From Candidatus Aminicenantes bacterium UBA6228 (GTDB taxonomy: Bacteria; Acidobacteriota; Aminicenantia; Aminicenantales; Saccharicenantaceae): 64,000 nt of DNA. The stretch spans positions 538 through 64,537 of the forward strand of contig DJWO01000002.1 in NCBI GenBank assembly GCA_002441005.1, in the 5' to 3' direction. The translations under genes and the position numbers were made by a program. The notes under the pieces are model-generated. The model was not told the DNA's origin, did no database searches, and worked only from the letters and a program-made list of their open reading frames with translations. This document shows positions 26,554 through 36,270 of this stretch, in pieces (positions within the stretch are counted from its first letter, which is position 1; every line of letters starts with the position of its first letter).

Positions 26554-29500
26554 TCAATTAATTATAATATAGCTGCTCAACTCCTGCAAGATAAACAGCG
26601 CCTCGCGCAGAAAACTCTGTTCATCTTCGGCCTTGATATTGAATGAGATCAACCCTAAAGGGGAGACGCTGCCGCCATAGCGACGCAATAAGCCCTGAAC
26701 CTTATTCCACAGAAAGTTTGTTTCCGGAGGAAATTTTATGACCAGTCGCAGTCCGCTCCGGTCGAGGGAAGTGGCCCTGATTTTCTGGCCATAGAATCTG
26801 ATCCGGGCATAATAAAATAGATTCTCAACGCTGGGGGGCAGTGGGCCGAAGCGGTCTTCGACCTCTTCCCTGATTTTCAGGGCTTCATCTGGCTGTTCAA
26901 GAGAGGATAACCTTTTATAGAGGTTCAATCTTAAATTGACCTGGGGCAAATAATCCTCTGGAATTCTAAAATCAATCTTGAGATTGATCTGGCATTTGAT
27001 TTCTTCAATTTTCTCGCCCTTTTGTTCTCTGATGGCTTTATCCAGAAGTTGCAGGAAGTACTCATAACCGACGGCCTCAATAAATCCATGCTGGCGGTGG
27101 CCAAGTATATTCCCGGCTCCGCGAATCTCCAGATCTCTGGCTGCCAGCCGGAAGCCGGAACCCAGTTCGCTGAATTCCTTCAAAGCCTTGAGCCTTTCCC
27201 TGGCTTCAGCTGTCAGTTCAGACAGGGGTGGCACTAAAAAGTAGGCATAAGCCTGGCGGGAAGAACGTCCGACCCGGCCTCGCAGCTGGTACAGCTGGGC
27301 CAGGCCATAAAAGTCTGCCCGGTCAACAAGCAGAGTATTGACCAGAGGAATATCTATGCCATTTTCAATGATGGTCGTCGAAATAAGAACATTATATTTC
27401 TGACCGATAAAGGCCGACATTCTCTTTTCCAGTTCACTGCCTGGCATCTGACCGTGGATGGTTATAACCTTGGCCTCAGGCACCAGCTTTTCCACCAGCC
27501 TGGCTATCCGGTCGATGTCTTCTATCCGGTTATGAATATAGTAGACCTGGCCCAACCGCTCCAGCTCCTGCTTGACCGCCGAGGCCACCAGCCGGCTATT
27601 AAAAGGGGCTACCACTGTATGCACAGCCAGCCGGTCACGCGGCGGCGTCTCGATGAGGCTGATGTCGCGCAGACCGCTTAAAGCCAGGTTGAGCGTTCTG
27701 GGAATCGGGGTAGCCGTCAGGGTCAGGACATCAACGTTGGTTTTTAGTTTCTTTATTTTTTCTTTATGGCTGACTCCAAACCGCTGCTCTTCATCAATGA
27801 TCAGTAAACCAAGATCTTTGAATTCGACGTCAGGCGACAGCAAGCGGTGGGTGCCAATAACGATATCAACAAAACCCTTCTTTAAATCGGTCAGGATTTC
27901 CTGTTGTTCCTTTTTCGTCTGTAATCTGGTCAGACCTTCAATCCTGACCGGGAAAAGCATCATCCTCTGCCGGAAGGTGGTCAAATGCTGATTGGCCAGA
28001 ACTGTCGTCGGACAAAGGACAGCCACCTGTTTTCCATCCATCGCTGCCTTAAAAGCAGCTCTCATGGCCACTTCCGTTTTCCCATAGCCAACGTCGCCGC
28101 AGAGCAGCCTGTCCATCGGCTGGGGTGACTCCATATCTCTCCGGACTTCCTGAATGACCCGGGTCTGGTCATCAGTTTCTTCATAGGCGAAAATCTGGTC
28201 GAACTCTCCTTCCCATTGCCCGGCCGGGCTGAAAGCAAAGCCCTGAGCAGTTTTCCGCCGGGCATAAAGCTCAAGCAGTTCCTGAGCAATTTCTTCCGCT
28301 GCTTTTTTCACTCTGGCCCTGGTTTTAATCCAGGTCTGGCCGCCCAGCTTATCCAGCTGAGGGCTCAACCCGGCTGAGCTGGCAAATTTCTGAACAAAGT
28401 TTAGATCCTCAACCGGAACCAATAAGCGGTCGTCATCACGGTAAATCAGTTCAATAAAATCATGGGGCTGCCCGTCCAGGTCAATTTTTTTCAGGCCATT
28501 AAATAAGCCGACGCCATATTCGGTATGAACCACATAATCACCCTGCTTTAAATCCTGAAACTGGGAAAAAAAGAGCTTTCTGGCCGGCCGGCTGACCAGC
28601 ACTCTTTCTTCGGTAAAAACATCCTTTTCAGCAAAAATATAAATTTTTTGCCGGGGGTAGCTGAAGCCTTTTTGGAGCTGGCCTTCGACCAGGTTGATTT
28701 CCTCGCCTCTGGGTTCCTCTTTGACGTCCGAAACAGTTTTGACAGTCAAATCGTTTTCCTGCAGGAGATGGGCCAGCCTGTCTTTTTTCCCCGGGTTGGA
28801 TAATAAGATATAGCAGAGGTCTCTTTCCTCCTGGCGTTTCTTTAGATATTGAAGGAAAAAGGGAATCCGGTTATCAAATCTCGGCACGGACTGAAAACCC
28901 AACTGGATGGGGGGACGCTCAGTCTCTTCTGAAAATTCCTGTAAATAAACTGACTTGTTTCTAATATCTTCTAAGAAATCAAGAGAAAAGATTTCCCCGG
29001 GCGGAAGGGTAAAACTCTTTTGCTTGATAAGACTATCATAATTTTTTTCCCAGCCCTCAAATTGCTCTTCCCATTCCCTGTCTATTAGGTCTTTCTCTTC
29101 GAGGATAAACAGCGGGTTGGATAAATAGGAGCTGAAAGGTTGGAAATGACCGCCGGCAGCCAGGGCATAATAGTCAAAAGGTGGCAGGACTTCTCCTTCT
29201 TCCCAGAGCTTGATTTTTTTCTCAAGATCAGCTAAACCGGCTTTCCTTTTTCTGGCCTGCCGTTTAAACTCTTCTCTGAACTCCTGGCCTCCGGGATATT
29301 CTTTAAGGGAAGGAATTAGAATCCATTCGAGCCGGCTAACTGACCTCTGAGTAGACGGATCAAATTCGCGGATCGAGGCTACCTGGTTTTCAATAAACTC
29401 CAGGCGGAAGGGGTTTTTTGACCAGACGGAATAAATATCAACTATTCCACCCCGGAAAGCATACTCTCCGGCTGATGAGACCAGATCCTCTTGAGTATAA

Positions 29501-29988
29501 CCATACTCGGCCAGCTGCTGGAGCAAAAGATCCCGGCCATAGGCTTGACCGCGATTTAACTTCACCACCGACCTGGCCAGATCTTCTGGCCGGGGAACTC
29601 TCTTGAGAAGCCCCGGCAGATTGGTCAGAATAATGGGCTGCTGTCCCTGGCTTAAGTTATACAGGACCTTTAACCTGGAAGCCACCGTTTCCAGTGGTAC
29701 TGGAACCTCTAAGTAAGGATCGGAGTTTAGAGCTGGCAGCGACTGGACTTCCCGTCTGATAGAGAAAAAACCCAGCAGGTTTTTAATTTCCTGTTCGATT
29801 TCCTCCAGAGACCAGGCCTGGGGCTCAACAATCACCACCGGCCTGTCTATCTGGCCGGCTAAGCTGGCATAAAAATAAGCCCTGGCCTCAGGGATTAAAC
29901 CTGATAAATTAAGACAGTCCTCCCCCCGTTTTAATTTTTCTACCAGGGCCTTAAACTCTGGCAGATCCAGAATAAACTCAAGACTCAC
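26554..29988 (-). CDS. mfd: Transcription-repair coupling factor
   Basis: A 1144-residue protein that removes RNA polymerase stalled at DNA damage and recruits UvrA. The UvrB-like N-terminal part, the RNA-polymerase-interacting domain (about 490-560, 'LKQGDYVVHTEYGVGLF'), and the RecG-like translocase can be read in order. The translocase has Walker A 'GDVGYGKTEVAMRA', the box 'IIDEEQRFGV', 'TATPIPRT' and 'QLRGRVGRSS'. The C-terminal TRCF domain ends the protein ('INLKIDFRIPEDYLP'). The length is usual. The gene follows a 77-codon gene by 32 bases and is followed by two parvulin genes in the same operon. uvrA, its partner, lies at 55956-58481. Confidence 0.97.
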   Translation of the reverse strand: MSLEFILDLPEFKALVEKLKRGEDCLNLSGLIPEARAYFYASLAGQIDRPVVIVEPQAWSLEEIEQEIKNLLGFFSIRREVQSLPALNSDPYLEVPVPLETVASRLKVLYNLSQGQQPIILTNLPGLLKRVPRPEDLARSVVKLNRGQAYGRDLLLQQLAEYGYTQEDLVSSAGEYAFRGGIVDIYSVWSKNPFRLEFIENQVASIREFDPSTQRSVSRLEWILIPSLKEYPGGQEFREEFKRQARKRKAGLADLEKKIKLWEEGEVLPPFDYYALAAGGHFQPFSSYLSNPLFILEEKDLIDREWEEQFEGWEKNYDSLIKQKSFTLPPGEIFSLDFLEDIRNKSVYLQEFSEETERPPIQLGFQSVPRFDNRIPFFLQYLKKRQEERDLCYILLSNPGKKDRLAHLLQENDLTVKTVSDVKEEPRGEEINLVEGQLQKGFSYPRQKIYIFAEKDVFTEERVLVSRPARKLFFSQFQDLKQGDYVVHTEYGVGLFNGLKKIDLDGQPHDFIELIYRDDDRLLVPVEDLNFVQKFASSAGLSPQLDKLGGQTWIKTRARVKKAAEEIAQELLELYARRKTAQGFAFSPAGQWEGEFDQIFAYEETDDQTRVIQEVRRDMESPQPMDRLLCGDVGYGKTEVAMRAAFKAAMDGKQVAVLCPTTVLANQHLTTFRQRMMLFPVRIEGLTRLQTKKEQQEILTDLKKGFVDIVIGTHRLLSPDVEFKDLGLLIIDEEQRFGVSHKEKIKKLKTNVDVLTLTATPIPRTLNLALSGLRDISLIETPPRDRLAVHTVVAPFNSRLVASAVKQELERLGQVYYIHNRIEDIDRIARLVEKLVPEAKVITIHGQMPGSELEKRMSAFIGQKYNVLISTTIIENGIDIPLVNTLLVDRADFYGLAQLYQLRGRVGRSSRQAYAYFLVPPLSELTAEARERLKALKEFSELGSGFRLAARDLEIRGAGNILGHRQHGFIEAVGYEYFLQLLDKAIREQKGEKIEEIKCQINLKIDFRIPEDYLPQVNLRLNLYKRLSSLEQPDEALKIREEVEDRFGPLPPSVENLFYYARIRFYGQKIRATSLDRSGLRLVIKFPPETNFLWNKVQGLLRRYGGSVSPLGLISFNIKAEDEQSFLREALFILQELSSYIIIN

Positions 29989-30020
29989 ACTGATATTTTA
30001 GACGAGAGAAGACTGCAGGT

Positions 30021-30254
30021 CTATCCCCCGGCCTGATTTTGACCGGCCAGCAGCTCTTTTTCTATTTTGACTATTTCTCCACCGGCCAGGAGGCATTTAA
30101 AGACTTCTTTAATCTGACCTGACCGGCTATCCATAATCCTCTTTTTGGAGATTACCTTTTCGACCAGATAACGTTTCCCCTCAGCATAAACGGCTAAAGG
30201 TTTTTCCTGTCCGGAGCTACCGGCATAAAACTCGACGCTTACGATTTTCATCAT
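30021..30254 (-). CDS. Small hypothetical protein upstream of mfd
   Basis: A 77-residue protein with alternating hydrophobic and charged residues typical of a small beta barrel ('IVSVEFYAGSSGQEKPLAVYAEGKRYLVEKVISK', residues about 4-37). There is no signal peptide. Two adjacent ATG codons start the frame; neither has a good ribosome site. Its composition looks coding and it lies 32 bases upstream of mfd on the same strand, so it probably heads that operon. I do not recognise the family. Confidence 0.6.
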   Translation of the reverse strand: MMKIVSVEFYAGSSGQEKPLAVYAEGKRYLVEKVISKKRIMDSRSGQIKEVFKCLLAGGEIVKIEKELLAGQNQAGG

Positions 30255-30446
30255 TCTAAAAAAGGCTATGGTCGGTCAGCAACTTTTTCTCTTGTTTATT
30301 TTATCTCTTATGCCCAGGCCAATTCAAAATGCTTAGTAGAAAAGTTAATAGACTTTAACCCTGGCCGGCAAAAATTTAGAGCTGCCCCCTGTCTTTTTAT
30401 CCTCAGGCTAAAGGCGACCACTTAGTGATAACCAGCTGGCCGGAAA

Positions 30447-30480
30447 AAAAGGGGAGGAATCGCCTGATTCCTCCCCTTTT
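30447..30480 (-). terminator. Bidirectional rho-independent terminator
   Basis: A perfect 14-base inverted repeat: AAAAGGGGAGGAAT (30447-30460), a six-base loop, and ATTCCTCCCCTTTT (30467-30480). It has an A-run on one side and a T-run on the other, so it works on either strand. It lies 22 bases past the end of the TonB-receptor gene and shields the downstream mfd operon from read-through. Confidence 0.92.
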
Positions 30481-30501
30481 CAACTCAGTTAGAAGCAGTT
30501 A

Positions 30502-33500
30502 TCAAAAGCTGTAGCGGACTGAGAATCTGAGCGTTCGGGTCAGATTGGAAATGCTGGTTATCTTCTTAAAAGTGCCGCTCATATTATAGGTTCCCACCCC
30601 TGAGTTATTATCAACCGGCATCCAGGTTCCACCCGGATTCTGATTGATGTTGATATAGTGCTGGCCCAGCAGGTTAAAGATATCGACAAACAGGCCAACG
30701 CGGCCATATTTTTTCAGGCTGAAAATCTTTTCCAGGCGGGCATCAAGAATGTTGTAGGAATAATACCGTCTGGTGCCAACAGGTTCGAGACTAACATAAT
30801 AGGTATTATAGATATTGATGTTATTCGCAGCTGCCCAATCTTCTGGAGGAACTACGGTTACACCCCGAGCCCAGGGAGTGCCACTGCTGAAGCGGTAATT
30901 AAAGGAAGCCACAAATCCATAGGGAATGTTAAACGAACCGAAGAGCTTGATAACCAGCGGGCGATCGTCATAGGTCCGGCCATCGCCATAAACAAACCAG
31001 TTAGCATCATTGGCGGCGGAGGTATAGCCGTGAATATCATTATAACTACCCTGCATATTGCCCCAGGTCTTAGAATAGTTAATCGAACCACCCAGCTGCC
31101 AGCCATGGGAAAAACGTTTCTCAAAGGACAGTTCAAAAGCAGAATATTTGCGAAAAGCTTCGGGAATATTTCTGACCTGGAGAATCCAGTTTTGAGGAGC
31201 ATCATTACTCATAAAGTACATGGTCACTTCCTGAGCAGGGAAACTGCCGGCCGCCGGAACGGTGGTGGTAAATGGCACCCAGTACTCATTACCAGGCGTG
31301 GTGGTTGGATTATACCAGGTTTGGCCTGTCTCCAGATCATACAGGGCATCGTCCAGAATGTTCTTTTTAACTTTGTACATGTAGTTCAGGCTGACTTTGA
31401 AATTCTTAAAAAGCTCATGGTCAAGCCCAACAACGATCTGCTCGTCATAGGGTGCCTTGGTATCAGGTGAAATGCCAGTGATCCAGTTTTCCCTGAGCAT
31501 TTCGGCCGGGTTCGACCAGGACCACATCATCTCATAATAGTCACCCAGGCTGGGGGCGTCAGGCTGGCCATTGCCATTCTCATCCCACCAGTTGAAATAG
31601 TATTCCTTGTAGTAAAGCGGGTGGCACTTGTAAATGATTGAGCCCCAGATTGATTCGCGATAGAGACCGTAATTGAACTTAACAGCTGTTTTCCCATTGC
31701 CAAAAAGATCATAGGTAACACCGATTCTGGGCGAAATATTAAACCAGTCAGCCATATTACTGACCCCTTCCATGTCAAACTGGCCGTAGGGGTTAAAGCC
31801 GATTTCAGGTTCAATTAATAAAGCACCTAATTCACTGGCAAAACTGCCTGTTTCACCCTTGTGAATGTCAGGAATCCAGCCTTTGGTGCCATCAAAGCGT
31901 AGGCCAAGATTGATGGTCAGCCTGTTCTTAATAGTCAGCGAATCCTGGAGATAGCCGCCATACCGGGTGAAATCGCCTTCGACCATGCTGTCGTTTTTAT
32001 TCTGTCCCAGAGCCCAGAAGCCGATATAGCCATCGCCATACCATTCCCGCGGATAGCCTTGAGCGGTCCAGTAATAAGGGTTGTTATTATACCAGGGCCA
32101 TTCCATGGTGTTATTCTTCCAGTTAGCCCACTTGGCAGCCCCCCGTTGAATCTCAGCGCCAATCTTTAATTCGTGGTCGGCTCCAAGAAAATTATCGACA
32201 AAACGGGTCAGGTGAGCAGAAAGCTGTAAGGACGGGCGGCCATTCCACTGATCGGCATAATAACCGCTCCCGAAGTAATAGCCGGTATAGCCATCCCACA
32301 TGTAAGGAACATTGGTCTGCTCGGTGCGGACAAAAGGTAAAGTGGCCTCAACCGTAGCATAACCGCCGCGGGCTTCAAACAGAGTGTTGCTGTTAATCAT
32401 CCAGGTCAAAACCCCGGTAAAAGCATAATTGGCCCAGGGATCAGTTTTATACAGGCAATCAAAAGGTATATTCCAGCCAGAGGCGGAAGTATTGTCAGTT
32501 GTTTGCTGAACGTTACCCATCACCGCCAGTTTGACATTCTGAGCTAACTGAAAAGTCAATTTGCCAAAGGCTGCCCAGGTATTACTTTTCCGGTCAAAGT
32601 TATCATAAGCAGTTCCATCATAAGGAGAAACAAAGGGAATAAAACTGGAATGATAGGCATTTCTGGCATAACGTCCATCAACAAAAAACCAGATCTTATC
32701 TTTAATAATCGGACCGCCAAACCCGCCGGAAAGATCATAATCATAAATAGCTGAAGACGGTTTCGACAAGCCCATAGCTTTTAATTCCTCAGTTGGGACA
32801 ACAGCCCTGGTCAGGTCTTCGTTAGTATAGTAGCCCTGAAGCATGCCGGAAAATTTATTTCCGCCGGACTTGGTGATAGCATTGACGAAACCTCCCAGAG
32901 TCCAGCCAACTTCAGCTGGAGCCCCACCGGTCAGAACCTCAACTTCCTCCAGAACATTAAAATCGACCGGGATGCTTAGCTGCTGCTGAGTCGCATCATT
33001 GGCATTAAGGCCATCAATTTGATAAGTATTACCGCCAGCGGTAGCTCCTTTAATATTACTGGCATCAACCGTCCCGGGAGTAAGAGTGATAATTGAGTTC
33101 AGATTGCGGCCAATGGGCAGGCTCTGGATTAAGTCAGCTTTATAGATTTGCTGGGTTTTAGAAGCCTTGACATCAACGACCGGGGCCGCCCCAACTACCG
33201 TTACCTCTTCTTCCATCTTTTTGATACTTAATTTTATGTTTCTGGTAATCGTCAAGCCAACCCGGACTTCGATGCCTTCTTCAATATAGGTCTGAAAACC
33301 AGAAAGCTCGACTGTCATGGTATAAAGGCCAGGCGGCAATAACAGAATTCTGAATGTCCCGTCAGCCCTGGTGACATCAGTCGCTTTACCCATCAGACTG
33401 GGGCCGCTGACCAGGATATTGGCACCGGGCAGGGGGACGCCCTCTTCATCGGTAATGACACCGCGAATCGAGCCTGTTTCCCGGCTGGAAATCTGGCCAA

Positions 33501-33567
33501 AAAGTGATAGTCCAGAACTTAGAGCCAGGAAAATTGCCATTACTAAGAAAAGCTTTTTTCTTCTCAT
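30502..33567 (-). CDS. TonB-dependent outer-membrane receptor with carboxypeptidase-regulatory-like domain
   Basis: A protein of about 1021 residues: signal peptide, then an Ig-like carboxypeptidase-regulatory domain (about 30-115, 'IRGVITDEEGVPLPGANI'), then a plug domain (about 125-235, 'GAAPVVDVKASKTQQIYKADLI', 'YQIDGLNANDA'), then a large beta barrel ending in an aromatic strand (FSVRYSF). This is the Oar-like type common in Acidobacteriota and their relatives. It imports or binds large substrates, possibly peptides or glycans; the ligand cannot be read. ATG 33567 has a near-perfect AGGAGGT site (33571-33577); seven extra codons upstream are not translated. It has its own promoter and terminator. 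Confidence 0.9.
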   Translation of the reverse strand: MRRKKLFLVMAIFLALSSGLSLFGQISSRETGSIRGVITDEEGVPLPGANILVSGPSLMGKATDVTRADGTFRILLLPPGLYTMTVELSGFQTYIEEGIEVRVGLTITRNIKLSIKKMEEEVTVVGAAPVVDVKASKTQQIYKADLIQSLPIGRNLNSIITLTPGTVDASNIKGATAGGNTYQIDGLNANDATQQQLSIPVDFNVLEEVEVLTGGAPAEVGWTLGGFVNAITKSGGNKFSGMLQGYYTNEDLTRAVVPTEELKAMGLSKPSSAIYDYDLSGGFGGPIIKDKIWFFVDGRYARNAYHSSFIPFVSPYDGTAYDNFDRKSNTWAAFGKLTFQLAQNVKLAVMGNVQQTTDNTSASGWNIPFDCLYKTDPWANYAFTGVLTWMINSNTLFEARGGYATVEATLPFVRTEQTNVPYMWDGYTGYYFGSGYYADQWNGRPSLQLSAHLTRFVDNFLGADHELKIGAEIQRGAAKWANWKNNTMEWPWYNNNPYYWTAQGYPREWYGDGYIGFWALGQNKNDSMVEGDFTRYGGYLQDSLTIKNRLTINLGLRFDGTKGWIPDIHKGETGSFASELGALLIEPEIGFNPYGQFDMEGVSNMADWFNISPRIGVTYDLFGNGKTAVKFNYGLYRESIWGSIIYKCHPLYYKEYYFNWWDENGNGQPDAPSLGDYYEMMWSWSNPAEMLRENWITGISPDTKAPYDEQIVVGLDHELFKNFKVSLNYMYKVKKNILDDALYDLETGQTWYNPTTTPGNEYWVPFTTTVPAAGSFPAQEVTMYFMSNDAPQNWILQVRNIPEAFRKYSAFELSFEKRFSHGWQLGGSINYSKTWGNMQGSYNDIHGYTSAANDANWFVYGDGRTYDDRPLVIKLFGSFNIPYGFVASFNYRFSSGTPWARGVTVVPPEDWAAANNINIYNTYYVSLEPVGTRRYYSYNILDARLEKIFSLKKYGRVGLFVDIFNLLGQHYININQNPGGTWMPVDNNSGVGTYNMSGTFKKITSISNLTRTLRFSVRYSF

Positions 33568-33701
33568 TTTACCTCCTGAGTATCTCAAACGAGAGTTTTT
33601 ATCCCAATTCTCAAATCACACCAAATCATTTAAATTTCTACGCTCCACTCGACAAGATTATCACCTCCTGTGTAAACTGATATATTTCGTTTCACATTGA
33701 A

Positions 33702-33731
33702 TATATAAGCCATTTTAATATCAGATGTCAA
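33702..33731 (-). promoter_or_regulatory. Promoter for the TonB-dependent receptor
   Basis: On the minus strand there is a perfect TTGACA (33726-33731) and a TATATA (33702-33707) with an 18-base spacer; a TTATAT one base upstream gives 17. The predicted leader is about 125 bases and contains a second, very strong Shine-Dalgarno (AGGAGGTGAT, about 33659-33668) not used by the receptor gene. Confidence 0.75.
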
Positions 33732-33829
33732 ACGTTTTTTTGGCTGGCCTTCTGGCTAATAATCTCCCATTGCATAATCTGAGTAAAATGACGAAAATGT
33801 AGGTCTGGAGATTATAAAAGGAGATTTCG

Positions 33830-34927
33830 ATGGAAAATAATAAGGTTTTCGTGGTGGCTATCCTGGCTCTTACTCTCATCGCCGGTGTGTTCTACTGTCC
33901 CGCTCCAGCCAGGACGGTCCGCTTAACCGTCTTCTATCCATCAGTCGGCACCATTAAAAATCTTCAAGCCCTAAGGGAAAAAGGGTTTATTAATATCCCG
34001 GAGCTGGAGGTTACCGGTGTCTATCATGAAAAAGAATTAACCGATTACGAAGCAGCCATAAAATATGCAAAAGCTAATAACCTGGCCTGGATGCATTTCC
34101 ATCCTGTTTCGGCTGAGATCAGCGAGCCAGATGTTTTCCGTCAAAACGCCTGTAGTTCTGAGTTTGTCTGGATAATAAATAATTCTGACGGAATAATTTT
34201 TTTTGGGGGCCCTGATATTCCCCCTTCGGTTTTTAAGGAAGAGACCAATCAACTGACAGTCATTGAGGATCCCTATCGCCATTATTTTGAACTATCGGCT
34301 ATTTTTCATTTTCTGGGAGGCTCGCAGGATAAAAACTTTGAACCCTTACTCGAATCCAGACCGAAGCTGCCAGTTCTTGGTATTTGCCTCGGCGCTCAGA
34401 GCCTTAATGTCGGGACAGGGGGAACACTTATTCAGGATATCTGGTCAGAGGTTTATAATCAGAATAGCCTGGAAGATATCATCGCCCTTGGGCCAGATTG
34501 CTGGCATAATAATCCTTATAAAAAGCTCAGACCAGATCTAAATCTTTCTGGCTATACTTTCCACCGGTTGAATCTTCTGCCCGGGGAATTTTTTATTAAA
34601 ACCCTTGGCTTCTCAGAGAAAGATCATCCCCGCATTTTGAGTTCTCACCACCAGGCTATTGATCAACTCGGCCAGGGCTTTAAAGCTGTGGCCCTTTCTT
34701 CCGATGGCAAAATCATTGAAGCTATAAGCCATACCCGCTATGCCAATGTTCTCGGGATCCAGTTTCACCCTGAGAACTATCGGCTGTGGGATGAAAATTT
34801 CAAGATCAGTCTGGTGCCCGGTGATACACCCGATAGCTACTGGAACATTCTTAACAACAATCCACCCAGCCTTGAATTCCACCGGAAAATCTGGCAGTGG
34901 TTTGCCCGGGCAATGGAAAAAAAATAG
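33830..34927 (+). CDS. Exported class I glutamine amidotransferase-like (C26-type) protein
   Basis: A 365-residue protein with an N-terminal export signal (about 6-27, ending PAPART). The rest has the class I glutamine amidotransferase fold: 'GIIFFGGPDIPPSVF', the nucleophile elbow 'LGICLGAQSLN' with Cys186, and 'IQFHPENY' with His313 and Glu315. It is related to gamma-glutamyl-GABA hydrolases (PuuD type), which cut gamma-glutamyl amides. Export is unusual for this fold and suggests that it hydrolyses gamma-glutamyl bonds, for example in peptides or peptidoglycan fragments, outside the cytoplasm. AAAGGAG precedes ATG 33830. It is divergent from the TonB-receptor gene. Confidence 0.8.
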   Translation: MENNKVFVVAILALTLIAGVFYCPAPARTVRLTVFYPSVGTIKNLQALREKGFINIPELEVTGVYHEKELTDYEAAIKYAKANNLAWMHFHPVSAEISEPDVFRQNACSSEFVWIINNSDGIIFFGGPDIPPSVFKEETNQLTVIEDPYRHYFELSAIFHFLGGSQDKNFEPLLESRPKLPVLGICLGAQSLNVGTGGTLIQDIWSEVYNQNSLEDIIALGPDCWHNNPYKKLRPDLNLSGYTFHRLNLLPGEFFIKTLGFSEKDHPRILSSHHQAIDQLGQGFKAVALSSDGKIIEAISHTRYANVLGIQFHPENYRLWDENFKISLVPGDTPDSYWNILNNNPPSLEFHRKIWQWFARAMEKK

Positions 34928-35028
34928 CAGGCGGCAGGCCAATTAAAGGTCTCAACTTTTGAAATTTAGGTCTTGAGAAATCAGCCTTAAATTGATATTT
35001 TTATTCTAGTCCTACGAGGAGGTAGAAA

Positions 35029-36270
35029 ATGAGAAGTGCCACAACCGGCTTGATTCTAACCTTATCTGTTGTTTCTTTTTTGCTGATAACAGCTTGCAGC
35101 CAGCCGGCGGCGAAAGATCAAGCCCGGCTTTTTAAGGAAGACCTGAACTTTCTCCAGGCCAAAACGGGAGTCATTGTTCTTTCAACCCGGGATGGCCAGG
35201 CTATGGTGGCCGTCAACCCTGATATTCAGGGCAGAGTGATGACCAGCACCACTAAAGGCCCTGAGGGCCTGAGCCTTGGCTGGATCAATCAGGAATTAAT
35301 TGGCTCCGGTCAGAACAATATCCACATGAACGCTTTTGGTGGTGAAGACCGTTTCTGGCTTGGTCCGGAAGGCGGGCAGTTTTCACTCTTTTTTAAAAAC
35401 GGCTCACCTTTTGATCTGGATCACTGGTTTACCCCGCCGGCAATAAATGAGGGCAGTTTTGAGCTGGTGTCTAAGGATAGAAATCAGGTAGTTTTAAAGA
35501 AAGAAATGAACCTGACCAATTATGCTAACTTCGAATTCAAAATCAGAGTCGACCGGACAATACGCGTGCTCGATAAAAATCAATTAGAATCACTGGGCCT
35601 GCCTTTAACTGATAATCTGGACTGGGTAGCTTTTGAATCGGATAACCGGATTACCAATGCGGGTGACCTGCCCTGGACCAAAGAAAACGGGCTGGTTTCC
35701 ATCTGGATTCTGGGCATGTTCAATCCTTCTCCAGCCACCACCGTGGTTGTTCCTTATCAGCCTGGTCCAGAATCAGAACTTGGCCCGGTCGTCCATGATA
35801 ACTATTTCGGGAAAATACCTCCAGAGAGATTAAAGATTACGGATAAAGTCATTTATTTTAAGGGTGATGGGCAGTATCGCAGCAAATTGGGGATTCCGCC
35901 CCGGCGGGCCCTGCCCTTCTTCGGTAGCTACGATTCAATCCATCAGGTTTTAACTATTGTTCATTATAGCCTGCCGGAAAATCCAGCTGACTATATTAAT
36001 TCTCTCTGGGAAATCCAGGAAAACCCTTATGATGGCGATGTGGTCAATGCCTATAATGACGGGCCAACTGCTCCCGGAGCTAAATCTCTCGGCTCTTTTT
36101 ATGAACTCGAGACCTCCTCTCCTGGAGCAGTTCTCAATCCGGGTGAATCACTCAGCCATATTCACACCACCATCCATCTTCAGGGTGAAGAAAAAGACCT
36201 GGAGCCCATAGCCAAGAAGATTCTGGGAGTCAGCCTGGAGGAAATAAAGCGGGCCTTCAAATCAGAGTAA
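35029..36270 (+). CDS. Lipoprotein with large beta-rich domain (DUF6786-like)
   Basis: A 413-residue lipoprotein: hydrophobic signal, then the lipobox ITAC with Cys23. A single large domain fills the rest, with 'MNAFGGEDRFWLGPEGGQF' near residue 105 and a late 'GFYELETSSPGAVLNPGE'-like tract ('GSFYELETSSP', 'PGESLSHIHTTIH'). The pattern recalls carbohydrate-active beta-sandwich proteins such as mutarotase-like folds. From memory it matches the family named DUF6786, but I cannot verify this. GAGGAGGT precedes ATG 35029, and TTGAGA-N17-TATTTT (about 34974-35002) may be the promoter. A periplasmic sugar-related role is inferred only. Confidence 0.65.
   Translation: MRSATTGLILTLSVVSFLLITACSQPAAKDQARLFKEDLNFLQAKTGVIVLSTRDGQAMVAVNPDIQGRVMTSTTKGPEGLSLGWINQELIGSGQNNIHMNAFGGEDRFWLGPEGGQFSLFFKNGSPFDLDHWFTPPAINEGSFELVSKDRNQVVLKKEMNLTNYANFEFKIRVDRTIRVLDKNQLESLGLPLTDNLDWVAFESDNRITNAGDLPWTKENGLVSIWILGMFNPSPATTVVVPYQPGPESELGPVVHDNYFGKIPPERLKITDKVIYFKGDGQYRSKLGIPPRRALPFFGSYDSIHQVLTIVHYSLPENPADYINSLWEIQENPYDGDVVNAYNDGPTAPGAKSLGSFYELETSSPGAVLNPGESLSHIHTTIHLQGEEKDLEPIAKKILGVSLEEIKRAFKSE

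Noticed and set aside
27572..27991. 139-codon plus-strand frame opposite mfd
   Set aside because: Antisense shadow inside the helicase motifs of mfd.
30021..30254. Antitoxin or toxin gene
   Set aside because: No partner gene and no toxin-antitoxin motif; it reads as a small beta-barrel-like protein ahead of mfd.
30658..31470. 270-codon plus-strand frame opposite the TonB-receptor gene
   Set aside because: It is antisense to a clear beta-barrel coding region; the length comes from codon bias of the real gene.
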